A stretch of DNA of 34,964 bases from assembly GCF_004355005.1 (NCBI RefSeq), contig NZ_SMSJ01000056.1:1-34964 (forward strand), given 5' to 3'. The notes below the pieces were generated by a model. That model had not been told where the DNA came from. It worked only from the letters and a program-made list of their open reading frames with translations, and searched no databases. Shown in pieces: positions 31,515 through 34,964 of this stretch. The DNA comes from Dankookia rubra. Lineage in GTDB: Bacteria > Pseudomonadota > Alphaproteobacteria > Acetobacterales > Acetobacteraceae. The position numbers and the translations under genes were made by a program. Every line of letters begins with the position of its first letter. The stretch's first letter is position 1.

Positions 31515-34500
31515 CCGCGGCCAATGCCCCGGATAAGTCGGTGCCGGCCGTAAGCGGGAGATCGACGCCCTGGCCGCCCGGCGATGGTGAGATGGTCAGG
31601 CGCGTCCGCGCTCACGACTGGGCCGCAACGCCGCTTGGGCCGGTCGAGGGCTGGTCAGGACGCCTTAAGCTGGTGATCGAAACCGTGCTGGCCAGCCCTG
31701 GAGTCTCCAGCCTTGTCTTCGGGATTGGGCGGCTCCTGATCTACAACGACACCGCGGCACGGCTCTACGGCGACCGCCATCCGCTCGCATTCGGTCGACC
31801 CTTGCCGGACGTCTTTCCCGAGGGCTGGGCTACGGTCGCTCCGCTCTACGCGCGCGCCTTCGCGGGCGAGGTCGTACAGGTCGCCGCTCAGCCGCTGGAC
31901 ACTCGCGGTGAGGGGAAGGCGACCGACGTTTTCGACGTCACGCTCATGCCGGTGCGCGACGACGCCGGCGAGGTCACTGCCGTGCACATGACCGGACAAG
32001 AGGTGAGTGCGCGGCTCCGTGTCGAGACGGCACTACGCGAAAGCGAGGAGCGTCACCGTCTAGCGATGCAGGCCGTGCAAGGCATGGTGTTCGACTGGGA
32101 CGTGGCTTCTGGTCGCGTGGAGCGGTCGGAAGGATTGCGCGGCCTGCTCGGCTTTGGCCCCGAGGAGGTCGAGGCTACGGACGCTTGGTGGGGCACGCGC
32201 ATGCACCCGGACGACCGCGCCGCAAGGGCCTCATTGGGGGATCGTGTGCGGACATGTGCCGGGGACCGGTTCATCGCCGAGGCGCGGATGCGCCACCGCG
32301 ACGGGCACTGGGTGGACGTGCTGGACAGCAGCCTCGTAATCCGTGGCCCAGACGGCCGCCCTACGCGGGTAGTGGGATCGAGCGTGGACGTCACCGCGCG
32401 CAAGCGCGCCGAGACCGCATTGCGCGAGAGCGAAGAAAGGCTCCGACGCGTGCTTGAGACGGATGCCGTCGCCGTGCTTTTCTTCAGCCAAGACGGCGTG
32501 CTGATCGACGCGAACGACATCTTTCTTCGGATGTCGGGTTGGTCGCGCGAGGAGGTCGAAGCCGGACGCCTTCACTGGCGGACGATGACACCGCCCGAGT
32601 GGGTCGCTGACAGCGATGCACAGATGGAAGCGGTCGTTCGGACAGGCCGGCTCGGTCCCTACGAAAAGGAATACTTGCGCAAAGACGGCAGCAAAGCCTG
32701 GATGCTGTTCTCCGGACGTGACCTTGGCGACGGTACCATCGTTGAAGTAGCAATTGATATCACTGGCCGTAAGTGCACTGAGGCGGCCTTGCGCGAGAGC
32801 GAGGAGCGCCTCCGCCAGTTCGGCAACGCCTCCTCGGATGTCCTCTGGATCCGCGACGTTGACACCTTGCAGTGGGAGTACCTGACGCCAGCGTTTGAGG
32901 CGATCTACGGCCTAGGCCGGGAGGAAGCTCTGCGCGGCGACAACCTGGCCGGTTGGGCGGAGTTGATCTTGCCAGAGGACCGCGAACACGCCCTGAGCAG
33001 CATCAAGCAAGTCGGTCAGGGTCGCCGTATGATCTTCGAGTACCGAATCCGGCGTCCCTCCGACGGCCGGGTCCGCTGGCTTCGCGACACAGACTTCCCG
33101 ATACGCGACGCGACGGGACGGGTGCGCCGGATCGGCGGTGTCGGCCAGGACGTGACCGCGCTGAAGGAGGCGGAGGCGGCGCTGGCCGGCAGCGAGGCCC
33201 GCTTGCGCACTTTAGTGGAGGGCATGCCGCAGCTGGTCTGGCGATCGGCTCCGCGTGGCGAGTGGACCTGGGCCAGCTCGCAGTGGACGGCGTTCACCGG
33301 CCTGTCTGAGGAAGCCAGCCGCGGTCGCGGCTGGCTTCAGGCGCTCCACCCCGACGACCAAGCGGGCGCCTTGATGGCCTGGGACCGCGTCGGCGAAGCC
33401 GGCGTCTTTCAGGTGGATTATCGCCTGCGTCACGCCGAAAGCGGAGCATGGCGGTGGTTCTGGACGCGCGGGCTGCCAGTGCGCGACACTCTGGGTAACG
33501 GCGCCGTCGAATGGCTCGGTACTTCGACCGACGTGGACGACCGGGTCCGCGCCCGAGACACGCTGGCGCGCGCGGCGGAGGTGCTGGAGGCGCGCGTCGC
33601 CGAGCGCACGGCGGAGCTGATGGCTTCGGAGGAGAGCCTGCGGCAAAGTCATAAGATGGAGGCCGTTGGCCAGCTCACCGGCGGCATCGCGCACGACTTC
33701 AACAACATGCTCCAAGGTGTTGCCGGCGGTGTCGAGATGGCGCGCCGGCGTGTCGGAGCGGGGCGCGCCGAGGAGGCTGAACGCTACCTCCAGGCGGCAC
33801 GCGATGCAGTGGACCGGGCGGCGGGACTGACGCGGCGGCTGTTAGCCTTTGCACGGCGCCAGCGCCTTGAGCCAAGGTCGGTGGACGTGGATGCACTGGT
33901 CGCGGGCATGGCCGACCTCATCCGTCGCGCGGTGGGACCGGGGATCTCGCTGAAACTGCGGCTGCGGGACGGCGCAGGCAGCGTGCAGTGCGACCCCAAC
34001 GAGTTGGAGAACGTACTGCTGAACCTTTGCATCAACGCCCGCGACGCCATGCCAGAAGGCGGGCAACTCGTCGTCGGTACGGAGGACTGCTTCCTTTCGG
34101 CGCTGGACGTGGTTGGACAAGAGGGCTTGGCACCAGGCGGCCATGTGGCCTTGTCCGTGTCCGATACGGGACAGGGCATACCGCCCGAAGTGCTGAAGAG
34201 GGTGTTCGAACCGTTTTTTACCACCAAGCCACAGGGTCAAGGCACGGGGCTTGGGCTGAGTCAGGTTTGGGGATTCGCTCGGCAATCTGGCGGGCTGGTG
34301 CGGATCGAGAGTGCGCTCGGGCGGGGCACGACGGTGCGCCTGCTCCTGCCGCACAACGGACAGACGGCAAGTGCCGAGGCACCCGCTTCGCCACCGCCAC
34401 CGCCGGCGCCAGTCGCCCCAGGCGCGACGGTTCTGCTGGTGGATGACGAAGTCACCGTGCGTGGTCCCGCGGCCGAGCGACTGCGCGAGTTGGGCTTTCA

Positions 34501-34801
34501 GGTGATAGAGGCGCGGGACGGGCCGGATGCGCTACGAGTGTTAGTCTCCTCCACGCAGCCAGACCTGCTAATCACTGACGTCGGACTACCGAACGGTATG
34601 AACGGACGGCAGGTGGCCGAGGCGGCGCGCGAGCGCACCCCGAATCTGCCAGTGCTGTTCATCACCGGCTACGCCGGCACGGCGTTGCCGCCTGGTGTCG
34701 AGGTAATCAATAAGCCGTTCGAACTCGACACCTTAGCCCGTCGCGCGCAATCCATTCTACAAGCAAGACAGCAGGATCTGGATGACAGTCCTAGCGCATA
34801 A
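31511..34801 (+). CDS. Soluble PAS-rich hybrid histidine kinase with receiver domain
   Basis: The 1096-residue kinase has no membrane helix. PAS-type domains cover about 30-165, 182-300, 308-425, 430-560 and 565-690, several ended by a PAC block such as VVGSSVDVTARK and IGGVGQDVTALK and linked by repeated ALRESEER. A coiled coil leads to HisKA with H728 in GGIAHDFNNML. HATPase_c follows (ENVLLNLCINARDAMP, VSDTGQGIPPE, GTGLGLSQVWG), then a Pro-rich linker (PASPPPPPAPVAPG) and a receiver with D1023 (LLITDVGLP) and the INKPF lysine. It starts at a GTG overlapping the RHH gene. Internal PAS ligands could be haem, flavin or small molecules; none is evident. Confidence 0.93.
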   Translation: MTAANAPDKSVPAVSGRSTPWPPGDGEMVRRVRAHDWAATPLGPVEGWSGRLKLVIETVLASPGVSSLVFGIGRLLIYNDTAARLYGDRHPLAFGRPLPDVFPEGWATVAPLYARAFAGEVVQVAAQPLDTRGEGKATDVFDVTLMPVRDDAGEVTAVHMTGQEVSARLRVETALRESEERHRLAMQAVQGMVFDWDVASGRVERSEGLRGLLGFGPEEVEATDAWWGTRMHPDDRAARASLGDRVRTCAGDRFIAEARMRHRDGHWVDVLDSSLVIRGPDGRPTRVVGSSVDVTARKRAETALRESEERLRRVLETDAVAVLFFSQDGVLIDANDIFLRMSGWSREEVEAGRLHWRTMTPPEWVADSDAQMEAVVRTGRLGPYEKEYLRKDGSKAWMLFSGRDLGDGTIVEVAIDITGRKCTEAALRESEERLRQFGNASSDVLWIRDVDTLQWEYLTPAFEAIYGLGREEALRGDNLAGWAELILPEDREHALSSIKQVGQGRRMIFEYRIRRPSDGRVRWLRDTDFPIRDATGRVRRIGGVGQDVTALKEAEAALAGSEARLRTLVEGMPQLVWRSAPRGEWTWASSQWTAFTGLSEEASRGRGWLQALHPDDQAGALMAWDRVGEAGVFQVDYRLRHAESGAWRWFWTRGLPVRDTLGNGAVEWLGTSTDVDDRVRARDTLARAAEVLEARVAERTAELMASEESLRQSHKMEAVGQLTGGIAHDFNNMLQGVAGGVEMARRRVGAGRAEEAERYLQAARDAVDRAAGLTRRLLAFARRQRLEPRSVDVDALVAGMADLIRRAVGPGISLKLRLRDGAGSVQCDPNELENVLLNLCINARDAMPEGGQLVVGTEDCFLSALDVVGQEGLAPGGHVALSVSDTGQGIPPEVLKRVFEPFFTTKPQGQGTGLGLSQVWGFARQSGGLVRIESALGRGTTVRLLLPHNGQTASAEAPASPPPPPAPVAPGATVLLVDDEVTVRGPAAERLRELGFQVIEARDGPDALRVLVSSTQPDLLITDVGLPNGMNGRQVAEAARERTPNLPVLFITGYAGTALPPGVEVINKPFELDTLARRAQSILQARQQDLDDSPSA

Positions 34802-34802
34802 C

Positions 34803-34832
34803 CTGCGTAGTACGAATGGCCATACCACGCAG
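34803..34832 (+). terminator. Hairpin just after the hybrid kinase gene
   Basis: CTGCGTAGTA (34803-34812) pairs with TACCACGCAG (34823-34832) at nine of ten positions around a ten-base loop, starting right after the stop codon. No T-run follows, so it would be a weak or factor-aided terminator, or an mRNA 3'-end stabiliser. Confidence 0.4.
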
Positions 34833-34909
34833 CTGTAGCGGCTGAGTGAATCCTATTGATCCGGCCTGGGCGGTCTTGAAGGCAAGTAGGATCCGTCCAG
34901 GTTGGGGGC

Positions 34910-34964
34910 ATGAAGCATGTGGACATGCGCAAGCTGCCGGCGGCGGCGCAAGAGGAACGTCGGC
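34910..34964 (+). CDS. IS630-family transposase, N-terminus only
   Basis: From the ATG 34910 the frame reads MKHVDMRKLPAAAQEERR before the window ends. M-[KR]-x-V-D-x-R-[KR]-L-P-x-x-A-Q-E-E-R is the standard opening of IS630-family transposases in Alphaproteobacteria. The IS end should lie within about 34835-34909, but I cannot fix it. It is the fifth IS family member in or at the edge of the window. Confidence 0.65.
   Translation, partial: MKHVDMRKLPAAAQEERR

Overview
The window is GC-rich throughout, and its proteins look alphaproteobacterial: a CsoR-type sensor, a Czc-like efflux set, PepSY/PhoB-type regulation, DUF347 membrane proteins, and IS5, IS1595 and IS630 elements. An Acetobacteraceae (Roseomonas-like) or Methylobacteriaceae host is my guess from gene style only. 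The region reads as an accessory or plasmid-like segment. It holds at least five insertion sequences or remnants, several of them nested, and at least five broken genes between intact cargo operons.

Layout. (1) 1-1000 is scrap: the end of an IS3-family element sits in the tail of an IS5-family transposase, which itself cut an RND pump gene. The pump tail carries an in-frame stop and is followed by a histidine kinase remnant that has lost its first membrane helix. (2) 1132-9191 is an intact metal-resistance locus. A CsoR/RcnR-family repressor (minus) is divergent from a small exported protein, a CzcC-like outer membrane channel, a CzcB-like adaptor, a CzcA-like proton-driven pump and an MFS exporter with a His-rich tail (NreB/NrsD style). 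A palindrome between them is the likely operator. (3) 9192-11934 holds debris, a flavoprotein tail remnant and a complete IS5-family element. (4) 11935-15600 holds a PAP2 phosphatase, a GT-C-like membrane protein and small membrane proteins.

(5) 22436 down to 15896, all on the minus strand, is a tightly coupled operon. Its order is a tandem-PepSY periplasmic protein, ABC ATPase, ABC-2 permease, an exported Ig-fold-like protein with a C-terminal anchor, a four-helix b-type cytochrome, an OmpR/PhoB-type regulator, a sensor kinase and a PAP2 phosphatase. Stop and start codons overlap (ATGA) at three junctions, and at a fourth the overlap is ATTGA, implying a rare ATT start. This is the best candidate for an undescribed system. 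(6) 25463 down to 22641 is an asnB-like amidotransferase plus a GT4 glycosyltransferase. A 39-bp direct repeat (37/39 identical) lies upstream of both the PepSY operon and the asnB operon, so the two may share a regulator, or the repeat may mark the ends of an acquired module.

(7) 25928-28371 holds two paralogous DUF347/COG4705 membrane proteins flanking a small exported helical protein. Each paralog has four copies of a G-x4-D motif. (8) 28580-31130 is a second scrap zone: a dead IS1595 transposase split by an IS427-group IS5 element with a TAA target duplication and a G6 frameshift site, a 44-residue membrane protein, a frameshifted RpiR-type regulator and the tail of a TupA-like binding protein. 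(9) 31284-34801 is a ribbon-helix-helix protein overlapping a 1096-residue PAS-rich hybrid histidine kinase. The window ends in the start of an IS630-family transposase.
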